Assembly: GCF_011758655.1 (NCBI RefSeq) | Contig: NZ_JAAMPA010000001.1 | Span: 930,001-994,000, forward strand | Length of the DNA: 64,000 bases | Origin: Modestobacter marinus | GTDB lineage: Bacteria > Actinomycetota > Actinomycetes > Mycobacteriales > Geodermatophilaceae | Direction of reading: 5' to 3' | The notes under the pieces: model-generated | What the model saw: only the letters and a program-made list of their open reading frames with translations | Databases searched by the model: none | What the model was told of the DNA's origin: nothing | Translations under genes and position numbers: made by a program | Shown: piece after piece, positions 26,674 to 35,541 of the stretch | Numbering within the stretch: position 1 is the stretch's first letter | Layout of the letters: each line of letters starts with the position of its first letter

Positions 26674-27139
26674 CTGGCAGGGCCTTTCGCACGAGACGGT
26701 TTCACGAACAGCGTGCCACATCTCACCGACGGCACTGCCGTGGACACGCAAGTTGGACGCATGCAGGCGGGTATGTCCGAAGTTGGTCGCCGCCCATGAG
26801 GCATACAGGGTCGCTGGCAATCGCACAGTCTTCACTGTGTAGCCAGCGATTGTGGGTCCGGCAGGGACGCAAAGGAACTTCCGGCGAGGAGTCGGCCGAG
26901 ATGACGAGAGCTCGACTTAGTTTCCGCTAGTCACTGGTGTGCCGATTCGATGCTCTTGATTGTGCAACCCCCCGCCGCGCGATCAGCCCCACGATAGATT
27001 CAGTCGCCATTAATACTCAGCTTGTCATGATGGCGGAATCGGACTTCTTGCCGGTAGGCCGCCTGGCCGTTGGCCAAGTCGCGAATTCAGCCAAGGCTGT
27101 ATCGACATGCGTTTACAGATTGCGCTTGGCGACATTCGA
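26674..27139. other. Island stretch without a supported gene
   Basis: About 460 bp between the SIR2 gene start and the IS481 relic. No frame shows recognisable protein similarity. The portion next to the SIR2 gene probably carries its promoter; the rest looks like decayed sequence on the missing 5' side of the insertion element. Confidence 0.5.
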
Positions 27140-27944
27140 TTTGCAGCCGCCGAACAGCCCAACGAGACTTCGCAGTCGAACTTCACCCACTATAGGCTGG
27201 CCACCGGCGCCGACAGCGAAATCAGCACCTGGCTCGACGCCCACACCGGCTGGCACTCCACGTCTCCGCCCACACCCGGATCACCGGACCGATCGTGCTG
27301 GCCACCTTCCGGCAAGCCGCTGCACGGATATCCAGCATCCATACTCACCGACAACGGCACGGTCTACACCACCCGCTTCGCCGGCGGTCGCGGCGGACGC
27401 AACCACCTCGAACACGAACTACGCCGCCTGCACATCACCCAGAAGAACTCCCGCCCCAACCACCCCACCACCTGCGGCAAGGTCGAACGCTTCCAACAGA
27501 CGATGAAGAAGTGGTTGGCCGCCCAGCCCGATCAGCCGACCACGCTCGACCAGCTGCAGACCCTCATCGGCGTCTTCCTCACCGCCTACAACCACGACCG
27601 CCCGCATCGGTCACTGCCGCACCGAGCCACCCCGGCCACCGCCTACGCCGCACGGCCCAAAGCCGGCCCCGGCGCCGACCGCAGCCGCGACACCCAACGA
27701 CCGGGTCCGCACCGACCGCATCGACTCCACCGGCTGCCTCAGCCTCCGCCTGGCCGGCCGCCTCCACCACATCGGCATCGGCCGAACCCACGCCGGAACC
27801 CACGTCCTGCTCCTGGTCCAGGACCTGCACATCCGCGTCATCGACGCCGCCACCGGCGAACTCCTCCGCGAACTCACCCTCGACCCCACCCGCGACTACC
27901 AGCCCACCGGCCGACCACCCGGACCCACCCCGAAAAAGCACTAG
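27140..27944 (+). pseudogene. IS481-family transposase relic (5'-truncated, frameshifted, catalytic Asp lost)
   Basis: Similarity to an rve/DDE integrase is spread over frames. AAEQPNETSQSNFTHYRL (27140 on) is in one frame. RLALHVSAHTRITGPIVLAT is in another from about 27250. HGYPASILTDNGTVYTTRF and KVERFQQTMKKW return to the first frame near 27330. The C-terminal DRIDSTGCLSLRLAGRLHH, then GELLRELTLDPTRDYQP, is in another frame from about 27690 to the TAG at 27942. In active relatives the first stretch reads QSDFTHY; here the first catalytic Asp is Asn (codon 27179-27181). The N-terminal helix-turn-helix part is absent. At least three frameshifts make it non-functional. Confidence 0.85.
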
Positions 27945-27974
27945 CCCGGACCCACGAATCGTGGGTCCGGGCTA
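27942..27974 (-). terminator. Rho-independent terminator after tRNA-Ser
   Basis: A perfect 15-bp stem (27942-27956 with 27960-27974, core AGCCCGGACCCACG, loop AAT). On the minus strand it is followed by gtgcTTTTTcgg, a proper U-tract, so it would terminate tRNA-Ser transcription. It also contains the TAG stop of the transposase relic, so it may instead derive from the insertion element. Confidence 0.75.
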
Positions 27975-27977
27975 TGC

Positions 27978-27998
27978 CGATGTCCTGCGACATCACAG
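27978..27998. repeat. Probable IS481 right-end sequence next to tRNA
   Basis: GATGTCctgcGACATC is a 6-bp inverted repeat followed by ACA, starting four bases after the terminator hairpin and ending just before the tRNA 3' end. It resembles the terminal sequences of actinobacterial IS481-type elements as I recall them. No left-end partner was found, in line with a truncated element. Confidence 0.45.
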
Positions 27999-28000
27999 CG

Positions 28001-28088
28001 CGGAGGGCGTGGGATTCGAACCCACGAAGAGCTGTGAACTCTTAGCGGTTTTCAAGACCGCCGCCATCGGCCACTAGGCGAGCCCTCC
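28001..28088 (-). tRNA. tRNA-Ser (anticodon TGA)
   Basis: 88 nt. The 5' GGAGGGC (28088-28082) pairs with the 3' GCCCTCC (28008-28002). The anticodon stem GCGGT/ACCGC encloses loop CTTGAAA with anticodon TGA (28054-28052). A long variable arm and T arm GTGGG-TTCGAAT-CCCAC follow. The discriminator is G and no CCA is encoded. It is the likely anchor of the adjacent island. Confidence 0.95.
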
Positions 28089-28389
28089 TGGCGGTCCGAG
28101 GCTAACGCCCCGCCGCGCTGGGCACCGTCCCCGCTCCGGCGAGCGGGACACCGCGACGACGCGAGCACGGAGGGTCACCCGGTCGTGACCGGCGTCCGGC
28201 TGGCAGACTCGTGGGGAGCACAGCACCACGGGCGGGGCCGCAGGCCGCCGCCCACCGGGGCGCGCGGCGACGACCGGGCCCGGCCGGGCATGCCCGGCAG
28301 CACCCCGGTGTTGCAGCTCCCAGATGGTCCGCGAGGGCTCGCGTCGACCTCCCCCACTCAGCACGCCGACCGAAGGACACTCCCTGCCT
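28089..28389. other. Gap with divergent promoters for tRNA-Ser and helicase gene
   Basis: About 300 bp, G+C-rich like the host. No gene is supported. It contains host-type GC-rich inverted repeats (for example CGGGCCCGGCCGGGCATGCC). A distant in-frame ATG at 28324 exists, but the GTG at 28390 better suits the helicase start. Confidence 0.5.
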
Positions 28390-30201
28390 GTGACCGGCAC
28401 CCAGCACTCCCCCACCCGGCGCCGTGAGCGCAGCGCGGCCCGCGAGACCGCCGCCCGTGACGCCGACCGGGTGGCCGCCCGCGACGAGAAGCGCGCCCAG
28501 CAGATCTGGGTGGACGGCGCGGCACCCGAGCTGCCCAGCCGGGCGACCCGCCCGGAGAAGGTGGTCTTCCACCTCGGCCCGACGAACTCCGGCAAGACCT
28601 ACGAGTCGCTGCAGGCGCTGGCCGCCCTCGGCTCCGGCGTCTACGCCGCCCCGCTGCGCCAGCTGGCCCACGAGGCCTACGCCAAGCTCTCCGCCCAGCT
28701 GCCCCCGGGCACCGTTGGCCTGTCCACCGGCGAGGAGGAGATCGACCCGAACGCGGCGATCGTCTGCTGCACCGTGGAGAAGGCCCCCGACCGCGGCGAG
28801 ATGCTCGTCCTCGACGAGTCGCACTGGGTCACCGACCCCGACCGCGGCCACCACTGGGCCCGGCTGCTGCTGACCGGCGAGTACCGCGAGATGCACCTCA
28901 TCTCCGCCGCCGAGGCCTACCTGGTGCTCAAGCCGCTGGTCACCGACGCCCAGCAGGTGCAGGTCGTCAACCACAAGCGGCTCTCCCGGCTCGACGTCCT
29001 CCGGGCCCCGGTGCGCACCGACGCCGTCCGCCCGCAGACGCTGGTCGTGGCCTTCTCCCGCAAGGCCGTCTACGCCGTCGCCGCCGAGCTGGACCAGCAC
29101 CGGCCCGGCAAGGTCGGCGTCCTCTACGGCGCGCTGCCCCCGGCCACCCGCCGCCAGGTCATCGACCGGTTCACCCGCGGCGAGCTCGACGTGCTGGTGA
29201 CCACCGACGTCATCGGCCACGGCATCAACGTGCCGGCCACCACGGTGCTGTTCGCCGAGACCACCAAGTTCGACGGCCAGGAGCTGCGCCCGCTGCGCAC
29301 CTGGGAGGTCGCCCAGATCGCCGGGCGCGCCGGCCGGTACGGGCTCACCGGACACGGCCAGACGGGCATCCTGATCGGCGTCTCCGGGCTCAAGCCGGTC
29401 GGCGCGCTGGTCGGCGCCGGTGCCGCGGTCGCCCGCGGCGACGAGATGAGCGACCTGCCCAAGCGCCGGCCCCGGCTCCGCCCGGAGCTGGAGGACCTCG
29501 GCGCGTTCGAGGCGGTCGACCTGCCCGAGGCGCTCACCCGCTGGATGGCCTGGGCGCGGGTGGCCACCCAGGACGAGGGCATGACCGCCGACGACGTCAC
29601 CGGCCTGGTGCTGCGCGTGCACGCCCTGCTGCCGATGCTGCGCGGGCCGCTGGGCGAGGCCGGCGACCTGCAGACGGTGTGGCGGTTGATCAACCTGGCC
29701 ATCGACTACAACCCGCCGCGGCGCACCCGCTGGCTGGTGCTGGCCCGGGCCGCCCTGCAGCACGCGGTCGGCCTGCCGGTGCCGGTCGCGACCGTGCTGC
29801 CGGAGTACCCGGTCAAGGGGTCGGTCGAGGAGTACGAGCAGACCGCCGCCGCCGCGCGGGACGCCCAGACCCTGCTTCGCCAGTTCCCCGGCGTGGCCGG
29901 GCTGGACAGCGACGACGCCGCCGAGCTCGAGGAGGCGTGCGCCCAGACGATCACCGAGCTGCTGCCCGACGCCATCTCCATCGGCCGGTCCGGCACCTGC
30001 ACCGAGTGCGGCACCTCGATCGCCCCGTGGTTCACCACCTGCCGGCCGTGCAGCGGCCCGCGGTCCGGCCGCGGTGGCAGTGAGCGCTCCCGGCCGGCCG
30101 GCGGTCGCGGCCGGTCCGGCGGTCGCCCGACGCCGACCGCGAACACCGGTGCCGGCGCCGGACGGCGCAACCGGTCCTCCCGGGGGTCGCGCCGCAGCTG
30201 A
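28390..30201 (+). CDS. SUV3-like DExH RNA/DNA helicase
   Basis: About 603 residues. A charged N-terminus (RRRERSAARETAARDADRVAARDEKRAQQIW) precedes the helicase core: HLGPTNSGKTYESLQAL (Walker A as in SUV3), YAAPLRQLAHEAY, STGEEE, CCTVEKAP, LVLDESHWVTD (motif II DESH), VVAFSRKAVYAVA, VLYGALPP, VTTDVIGHGINVPATTVLF and QIAGRAGRYG. An SUV3-type C-terminal helical domain follows, then a CxxC-CxxC zinc ribbon (CTECGTSIAPWFTTCRPC) and a Gly/Arg-rich tail. SUV3 acts with RNA-degrading nucleases in mitochondria; the bacterial role is unproven. The GTG at 28390 is preferred; the frame is open to 28324. Confidence 0.85.
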   Translation: MTGTQHSPTRRRERSAARETAARDADRVAARDEKRAQQIWVDGAAPELPSRATRPEKVVFHLGPTNSGKTYESLQALAALGSGVYAAPLRQLAHEAYAKLSAQLPPGTVGLSTGEEEIDPNAAIVCCTVEKAPDRGEMLVLDESHWVTDPDRGHHWARLLLTGEYREMHLISAAEAYLVLKPLVTDAQQVQVVNHKRLSRLDVLRAPVRTDAVRPQTLVVAFSRKAVYAVAAELDQHRPGKVGVLYGALPPATRRQVIDRFTRGELDVLVTTDVIGHGINVPATTVLFAETTKFDGQELRPLRTWEVAQIAGRAGRYGLTGHGQTGILIGVSGLKPVGALVGAGAAVARGDEMSDLPKRRPRLRPELEDLGAFEAVDLPEALTRWMAWARVATQDEGMTADDVTGLVLRVHALLPMLRGPLGEAGDLQTVWRLINLAIDYNPPRRTRWLVLARAALQHAVGLPVPVATVLPEYPVKGSVEEYEQTAAAARDAQTLLRQFPGVAGLDSDDAAELEEACAQTITELLPDAISIGRSGTCTECGTSIAPWFTTCRPCSGPRSGRGGSERSRPAGGRGRSGGRPTPTANTGAGAGRRNRSSRGSRRS

Positions 30202-30216
30202 CGGCTGCGGGACCCG

Positions 30217-31275
30217 CTATCGGCGGCCGGCCGCCACCGTCTGGGCGGCGTCGCGCACCTCGCCGACCAGCTCCTCCAGCACGTCCTCCAGGGCGACGAC
30301 GCCGACGGTGCGTCCGCTGCCGGCGTCGCGGACGACCGCCAGGTGCGCACCCTCCCGCTGCATGGTGGCCAGCACGTCCCGCAGCCCCTGGTCGGTCGTC
30401 GCCCCGGCCAGGGGCCGGACGAGCGCCGGGTCGACCGGGGAGTCCCGCTCCGCCACCGGGACGGCGAGGAAGTCCTTGAGGTGCACGTAGCCCTCGAGGT
30501 CGCCGTCGCCGTCCACCACCGGGAAGCGGGAGTAGCCGGTGGCCGCGCACACCTGCTCGAGCTCGCCCACGGTGATCCGGGACGGCACGGTGACCAGGTC
30601 CGCCGTCGGGATCGCCACGTCGGCGGTCCGCTGCTCGTCGAACTGCAGCGCGCCGGTCAGCAGCTGGTGCTCCCGCTCGTCCAGCAGCCCCTCGCGATGC
30701 GACTCGCCGATCAGGCCGGTCACCTGGTCCCGGGTGAACGTCGAGCTGACCTCGTCCTGCGGCGTCACCCGCAGCGCCCGCAACACCAGGTTCGCCACCT
30801 GGTTCAGCAGCCAGATCAGCGGGTGCAGGCCCCGGACGACCCAGTACAGCGCCGGCCCGAGGAGCAGTGCGGACCGTTCCGGCCCGGCCAGGGAGATGTT
30901 CTTGGGCACCATCTCGCCCAGCACCATGTGCAGGAAGACGACGACGGCGAGCGCGAGGGCGAACGCCACCGGGTGCACCAGCGCCTCGGGCAACCCGGCC
31001 GCGGCGAAGGGGCCCTCGAGCAGGTGCGCCACCGCCGGCTCGCCCACGGCGCCCAGCCCCAGCGAGCAGACCGTGATGCCCAGCTGCGCGCCGGCCATCA
31101 TCAGCGAGACGTTCTCGATGGCCTTCAGCGTCGTCCGGGCACCGCGCACGCCCTCGGCCGCGCGCGGCTCGATCTGGGTCCGCCGCGCGGAGACCAGCGC
31201 GAACTCGGCGCCCACGAAGAACGCGTTGCCGGCCAGCAGGGCCACCGCCAGCACGATGGCCACGGTGTCGCTCAT
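30217..31275 (-). CDS. CNNM/CorC-type membrane protein (DUF21-CBS), short form
   Basis: 352 residues. A DUF21 transmembrane domain has SDTVAIVLAVALLAGNAFFVGAEFALVSARR and VFLHMVLGEMVPKNISLAGPE. A CBS pair follows (IPTADLVTVPSRITVGELEQV, VALEDVLEELVGEV). It ends after the CBS pair and lacks the CorC_HlyC domain. The family is linked to Mg2+/Co2+ efflux. The ATG at 31275 overlaps the upstream paralogue's stop (ATGA), so the two probably act as a heteromer. It converges on the helicase gene with a 15-bp gap. Confidence 0.88.
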   Translation of the reverse strand: MSDTVAIVLAVALLAGNAFFVGAEFALVSARRTQIEPRAAEGVRGARTTLKAIENVSLMMAGAQLGITVCSLGLGAVGEPAVAHLLEGPFAAAGLPEALVHPVAFALALAVVVFLHMVLGEMVPKNISLAGPERSALLLGPALYWVVRGLHPLIWLLNQVANLVLRALRVTPQDEVSSTFTRDQVTGLIGESHREGLLDEREHQLLTGALQFDEQRTADVAIPTADLVTVPSRITVGELEQVCAATGYSRFPVVDGDGDLEGYVHLKDFLAVPVAERDSPVDPALVRPLAGATTDQGLRDVLATMQREGAHLAVVRDAGSGRTVGVVALEDVLEELVGEVRDAAQTVAAGRR

Positions 31276-32675
31276 CGGGCGGCCTCCGTCTCGTCCGGTC
31301 GTGCCGAGGCCGCGGTCGCGCCCCCGGTGCGCCGCATCCGCACCCGGTCGACCCGGTGGCCGTCCAGCCGGGTCACCGTCACCGCCACCTCGGTCGGCAC
31401 AGGGACGCCGTCGGCATCCGGGTGGGCGACGTCGCGGGCCGGCAGGACGACGCGGTCGCCGACCCGCGGCAGCCGGCCCAGCCGCTCGGTCAGCAGCCCG
31501 CCGAGCGTGTCCGTCCCCTCGCCCTCGGGCAGCTCCAGCCCGACGGCGTCCCCCGCCTCGTCGGGCCGCAGCAGACCGGAGAGCACCCACGACCCGTCCG
31601 GTGCCTGGCGCTGCCGGTGCACGGGGGCGTCCTGCTCGTCGTCGATCTCGCCGACGATCTCCTCGATGAGGTCCTCCAGGGTCACGATGCCGGCGGTGCC
31701 GCCGTACTCGTCGACCACCACGGCCACCTGCAGCCCCGGCTCCCGAAGCGTCTCCAGCAGCGGGTCGAGCTCGACGGTCTCCGGCACCGCGCGCACCGGC
31801 ACCATCACCTCGCCCACCGTGCGGGTCGCCCGCTGTGCCGCCGGCACCGCCATCGCGTGCTTGAAGTGCACCACCCCGACGACGTCGTCGACGCCCTCGC
31901 CCTCGACCGGGAAACGCGCGTGCCCGCTGGACGCGGCCAGCTCCAGCAGGTCGGCGACCGGCTGGTCGGCGCGGAGGAAGTGCACCCGCGGGCGGGGGGT
32001 CATCACGTCGGCCGCCGTCCGCTCGCCGAACTGGATGGACCGGGCGACGAGGTCGGCCGTGCCGACGTCCAGCGTCCCGGCCTGCCCCGACCGGTTGACC
32101 AGCGACGCCAGCTCCTGCGGGGCCCGCGCGGAGGCGAGCTCCTCGGTCGGGGTGATGCCCATCGACCGCAGGAGCCGGTTCGCCGACCCGTTCAGAAAGG
32201 TGATCAACGGTCGGGTCGCGCGGGTGAAGGCCCGCTGCGGCCCGGCGACGAACTTGCCCACCCGGGTGGGCTCGGCGATCGCCCAGTTCTTCGGGACGAG
32301 CTCGCCGAAGACCATCTGCACCCCGGTGGCGACGGCGAGTGCGAGCCCGACGGAGATCGCGGTCACCGCCCCGTCGCCCAGCCCGGTCAGCCCGAGTGGC
32401 CCACGCAGCAGCGTGGCCAGCGACGGCTCGGCGATGAACCCGACGACCAGGCTGGTCACGGTGATGCCCAGCTGGGCGCCGGAGAGCTGGGTGGACAGCG
32501 AGCGCATCGCCGTCACCACGCTCGCCGCCCGGCGGTCGCCGCCCGCCGCCTCACGTTCCAGGGTGACCCGGTCGGCGGCAATCAGGGAGAACTCGGCCGC
32601 GACGAACACCGCGTTGGCGGCGACGAGGAGGACGGCGGCCAGGAGCAGCAACCACTCGATCACCGGCGTCCCCAC
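31272..32675 (-). CDS. CNNM/CorC-type membrane protein (DUF21-CBS-CorC_HlyC), full form
   Basis: 467 residues. DUF21 transmembrane domain (LLVAANAVFVAAEFSLIAADR, MVFGELVPKNWAIAEP), CBS pair (VMTPRPRVHFLRAD, VVVDEYGGTAGIVTLEDLIEEIVGEIDDE) and C-terminal CorC_HlyC domain (DTLGGLLTERLGRLPRVGD). A divalent-cation transport or regulation role is inferred from family knowledge. GTG at 32675; an internal GTG at 32663 preceded by GGTGGGG is an alternative. First gene of a two-gene operon. Confidence 0.88.
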   Translation of the reverse strand: MGTPVIEWLLLLAAVLLVAANAVFVAAEFSLIAADRVTLEREAAGGDRRAASVVTAMRSLSTQLSGAQLGITVTSLVVGFIAEPSLATLLRGPLGLTGLGDGAVTAISVGLALAVATGVQMVFGELVPKNWAIAEPTRVGKFVAGPQRAFTRATRPLITFLNGSANRLLRSMGITPTEELASARAPQELASLVNRSGQAGTLDVGTADLVARSIQFGERTAADVMTPRPRVHFLRADQPVADLLELAASSGHARFPVEGEGVDDVVGVVHFKHAMAVPAAQRATRTVGEVMVPVRAVPETVELDPLLETLREPGLQVAVVVDEYGGTAGIVTLEDLIEEIVGEIDDEQDAPVHRQRQAPDGSWVLSGLLRPDEAGDAVGLELPEGEGTDTLGGLLTERLGRLPRVGDRVVLPARDVAHPDADGVPVPTEVAVTVTRLDGHRVDRVRMRRTGGATAASARPDETEAAR

Positions 32676-32894
32676 CGAGTGCGGTCATGGCGCAGCCCTG
32701 GGCAGCGCGTGTCCACCGTGGTCCCCTGTTCGTCGTCCGTCCGGCGTCCGCACTGCGCTCCACCGCTCCCGGACTGAACGCCCGAGCGGACCGACTGGTT
32801 CCACGGTAGGACTGAGGACCCGCCCGCCCCGGCTCGCGTCAGGCTCCGCCGGACACGGCCGGGGGACGCGCCGATCACGTACGGAGACGCCAGG

Positions 32895-35528
32895 ATGACC
32901 GGACAGACCCGCCGCGATGAGACCGGTGCGGCCGCTGACCCGGCCGACGGCGCCCCCAGCCGCTGGATCCGTATCGCGTACCGGGCGGAGAACGGCCTGC
33001 GCGACCAGCTCGCCCGGGTGGCCCGGCGCCGCGGCTGGCACCCGGCGGCGCTGACCTTCCCCGGCTACGGCGCCGGCGGCCGGGCGCGGGTGCTGGGCCG
33101 GCTGCTGCTGGCGCCGGTCGGCACCGATCCCGGAGCCCGGCGGGACATCCCGGGCTGGCGCCGCTTCCTCACCCTCGAGGAGCCCGGCGGCGACGTGGAG
33201 CTCGCGCTGGGCGGCGTGCGGCGGCGGGCCCGGTCCGATGCCGCCGGGCTCGTCGACGTCACCCTCGACGTGGAGCTCCCCCCGGGGCCGGCGCAGGTCG
33301 AGTTCCTCGTGCCCGGGCGCGAGCCGGCCCGGGCCACCGTGCACGTCGCCGGGCCGGACGCGCGCCGCGGGGTGGTCTGCGACGTCGACGACACCGTCTG
33401 GGTGACCGGACTGCGCCACCCGCTGCGGGCCGCGTGGCGCACCTTCGGCCGGTCCAGCAGCGGCCGCACCGTGGTGCCGGGCATGGCGCTGCTGCTGACC
33501 CGGCTGGTCCAGGACCATCCGCACGCCCCGGTGGTCTACCTGAGCAACGGGCCGTGGAACCTGGCCGGCCCGGTGGCCCGGTTCCTGCACCGGAACCGGT
33601 TCCCGGCCGGGGCGCTGCTGATGACCGACTGGGGCATCACCCCGCGCGCCTGGTTCCGGGACGGCCGGGCCCACAAGCGGGGCGCGCTGGAGCGGCTGTC
33701 CGCTGACCTGCCCGGGATCCGCTGGGTGCTCGTCGGCGACGACGGCGAGCACGACCCGGAGATCTACCGCGACTTCGCCCGCCGACACCCCGACCGGGTG
33801 GAGGCCATCGCGCTGCGGCAGGTCCTGCCGGGCGGTGACGAGGAGCGGACCGACGACGCCGACGGCGTGCCGGTCGTCCGGGCTCCGGACGGCGCCGCAC
33901 TGGCCGCCCGGCTGGACCCCGTCCTCGACCTGCCCCCCGCAGCCCCGGCCGGCCTCGAGGCCTGGTTCCTCTCCGCCGCCGAGCGCGGCAACGACGCGAC
34001 CCGGCTCCGCCCCTGGACCGAGGGCAACCAGGTGCGCCCGGTCGTGCACGGCCGCAGCTACTTCCCCGCCCTGGCCGAGGCGCTGGCCGGCGCCGGGCGC
34101 GGCGACGTGGTCTTCCTCGCCGGCTGGCGGGGCGACACCGACGAGCTGCTCACCAGCGACGGCCTGACCGTGGGCAGGGCGCTGTCGGACGCCGTCCGCC
34201 GCGGCGCCCTGGTCAAGGGGCTGATCTGGCGGTCGCACATGGAGTCGATGGCCTTTTCCGCCGAGCAGAACCGCGACCTCTCCATGGACGTCAACGAGAC
34301 CGGTGGCGAGGTCCTGCTCGACCAGCGGGTCCGGCCGATGGGCAGCCACCACCAGAAGTTCGTCGTCGTCCGGCACCGGGACCGCCCGGCCGACGACGTC
34401 GCCTTCGTCGGCGGGATCGACGTGGCGCACAGCCGCCGGGACGACGCCGCGCACGACGGCGACCCCCAGGCGCGACCGTTCGCCGACGCCTACGGCGACA
34501 CCCCGGCGTGGCACGACGTCCAGGTCGAGCTGCGCGGGCCGGTCGTCCGCGAGGTCGAGGCCGTCTTCCGGGAGCGCTGGGAGGACCCCGCGGCACTGAG
34601 CCGGATGCCCTGGCACGTGCTCCCCGACCTGCTCCGCGGCCAGGACCGGGCGCCGTCGTCGCTGCCCGAGGTCCGGCCGGCGCCGCCCGGCGAGGGGTCG
34701 TGCGCGGTGCAGCTGCTGCGCACCTACCCCAACCGCTGGCCCGGGTACCCGTTCGCCCCGGACGGCGAGCGCAGCGTGGCCCGCGGCTACGCCAAGGCGC
34801 TGGCCCGCGCCGAGCGGCTGGTCTACGTGGAGGACCAGTACATGTGGTCCACCGACGTCGCCCGGGTCTTCGCCGAGGCGCTCCGCGCGCGGCCCCGGCT
34901 GCACCTTATCGTCGTCGTCCCCCGGCACCCGGACAAGGACAGCCCGGTGAGCATCCTGCCCGCGGCCGTCGGGCAGTCCCGGGCCCTGGACATGGTGCGG
35001 GAGGCCGGCGGGGACCGGGTGCAGGTCTTCGACGTGGAGAACGCGGAGGGCGCGCCGGTGTACGTGCACGCCAAGGTCTGCGTCGTCGACGACGTCTGGG
35101 CCACGGTCGGCAGCGACAACTTCAACCGCCGGTCCTGGACCCACGACTCGGAGCTGACCGCGGCCGTGGTGGACAGCGAGCGCGACCCGCGGGAGCCGAC
35201 CGACCCGGGCGGGCACGGGGACGGCGCCCGCCGGTTCGCCCGGGAGCTGCGGCTGCAGCTGATGCGCGAGCACCTCGGCCGGCTCGACGGCGACGACGAC
35301 GACCTGCTCGACCCGGCGGAGGCCGTCGCGGCGGTGCAGCGCAGCGCCGCCGCCCTGGACGCCTGGCACACCGGCGGGCGCCGCGGGGCCCGCCCTCCCG
35401 GCCGGCTGCGCAGGCACGCCGTCGAGCGCCCGCCGCTGTGGGAGCGACTGCTGGCCGCCCCGCTCTACCGCTGGTCCATCGACCCCGACGGCCGCCCGCC
35501 CCGGCTCAAGGTGCGCCGCAGCATGTGA
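32895..35528 (+). CDS. App1 phosphatase - phospholipase D fusion
   Basis: 877 residues. The N-terminal ~340 residues match App1/DUF2183 phosphatidate-phosphatase proteins: a beta-rich section, then CDVDDTVWVTG (D163, D165, T167; the DxDxT motif of HAD phosphatases), VVYLSNGPWNL and VLVGDDGEHDPEIY. The C-terminal ~500 residues are a phospholipase D domain. HKD1 is SHHQKFVVVR (H486, K488; the usual Asp is R493), followed by VAFVGGIDVAHSR. YVEDQYMW precedes an intact HKD2, HAKVCVVDDVWATVGSDN (H725, K727, D732). PLD makes phosphatidate and App1 removes its phosphate, so one chain could turn phospholipid into diacylglycerol; that coupling is inference. No signal peptide seen. ATG 32895. Confidence 0.9.
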   Translation: MTGQTRRDETGAAADPADGAPSRWIRIAYRAENGLRDQLARVARRRGWHPAALTFPGYGAGGRARVLGRLLLAPVGTDPGARRDIPGWRRFLTLEEPGGDVELALGGVRRRARSDAAGLVDVTLDVELPPGPAQVEFLVPGREPARATVHVAGPDARRGVVCDVDDTVWVTGLRHPLRAAWRTFGRSSSGRTVVPGMALLLTRLVQDHPHAPVVYLSNGPWNLAGPVARFLHRNRFPAGALLMTDWGITPRAWFRDGRAHKRGALERLSADLPGIRWVLVGDDGEHDPEIYRDFARRHPDRVEAIALRQVLPGGDEERTDDADGVPVVRAPDGAALAARLDPVLDLPPAAPAGLEAWFLSAAERGNDATRLRPWTEGNQVRPVVHGRSYFPALAEALAGAGRGDVVFLAGWRGDTDELLTSDGLTVGRALSDAVRRGALVKGLIWRSHMESMAFSAEQNRDLSMDVNETGGEVLLDQRVRPMGSHHQKFVVVRHRDRPADDVAFVGGIDVAHSRRDDAAHDGDPQARPFADAYGDTPAWHDVQVELRGPVVREVEAVFRERWEDPAALSRMPWHVLPDLLRGQDRAPSSLPEVRPAPPGEGSCAVQLLRTYPNRWPGYPFAPDGERSVARGYAKALARAERLVYVEDQYMWSTDVARVFAEALRARPRLHLIVVVPRHPDKDSPVSILPAAVGQSRALDMVREAGGDRVQVFDVENAEGAPVYVHAKVCVVDDVWATVGSDNFNRRSWTHDSELTAAVVDSERDPREPTDPGGHGDGARRFARELRLQLMREHLGRLDGDDDDLLDPAEAVAAVQRSAAALDAWHTGGRRGARPPGRLRRHAVERPPLWERLLAAPLYRWSIDPDGRPPRLKVRRSM

Positions 35529-35541
35529 CCGCCGGCCCGGG

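Larger units (their letters stand above)
22329..28034. mobile_element. Putative 5.7-kb genomic island at a tRNA-Ser gene
   Basis: The stretch differs visibly from its flanks: the line at 23221 is 33/60 G+C against 48/60 at 41221, and coding includes TTA and ATA codons (24021-24026). It is bounded on the right by tRNA-Ser and on the left by a degenerate copy of that tRNA's 3' part, in direct orientation. Contents: two nuclease-like proteins with helicase or SIR2 domains, and an IS481 relic. No integrase remains. The boundaries are inference. Confidence 0.6.

Noticed and set aside
26848-27972. GTGGGTCCGG present at 26850 and again in the terminator hairpin at 27961
   Set aside because: Only 10 bp, with unrelated flanks; considered as an IS end or att pair, but too short to support.
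27107-28045. 312-codon frame as an intact transposase
   Set aside because: Integrase similarity jumps between frames at least three times and the frame runs on into antisense tRNA-Ser; treated as a pseudogene.
32685-35417. Minus-strand 910-codon frame opposite the App1-PLD gene
   Set aside because: Composition-driven shadow; the plus strand carries DxDxT and HKD motifs.
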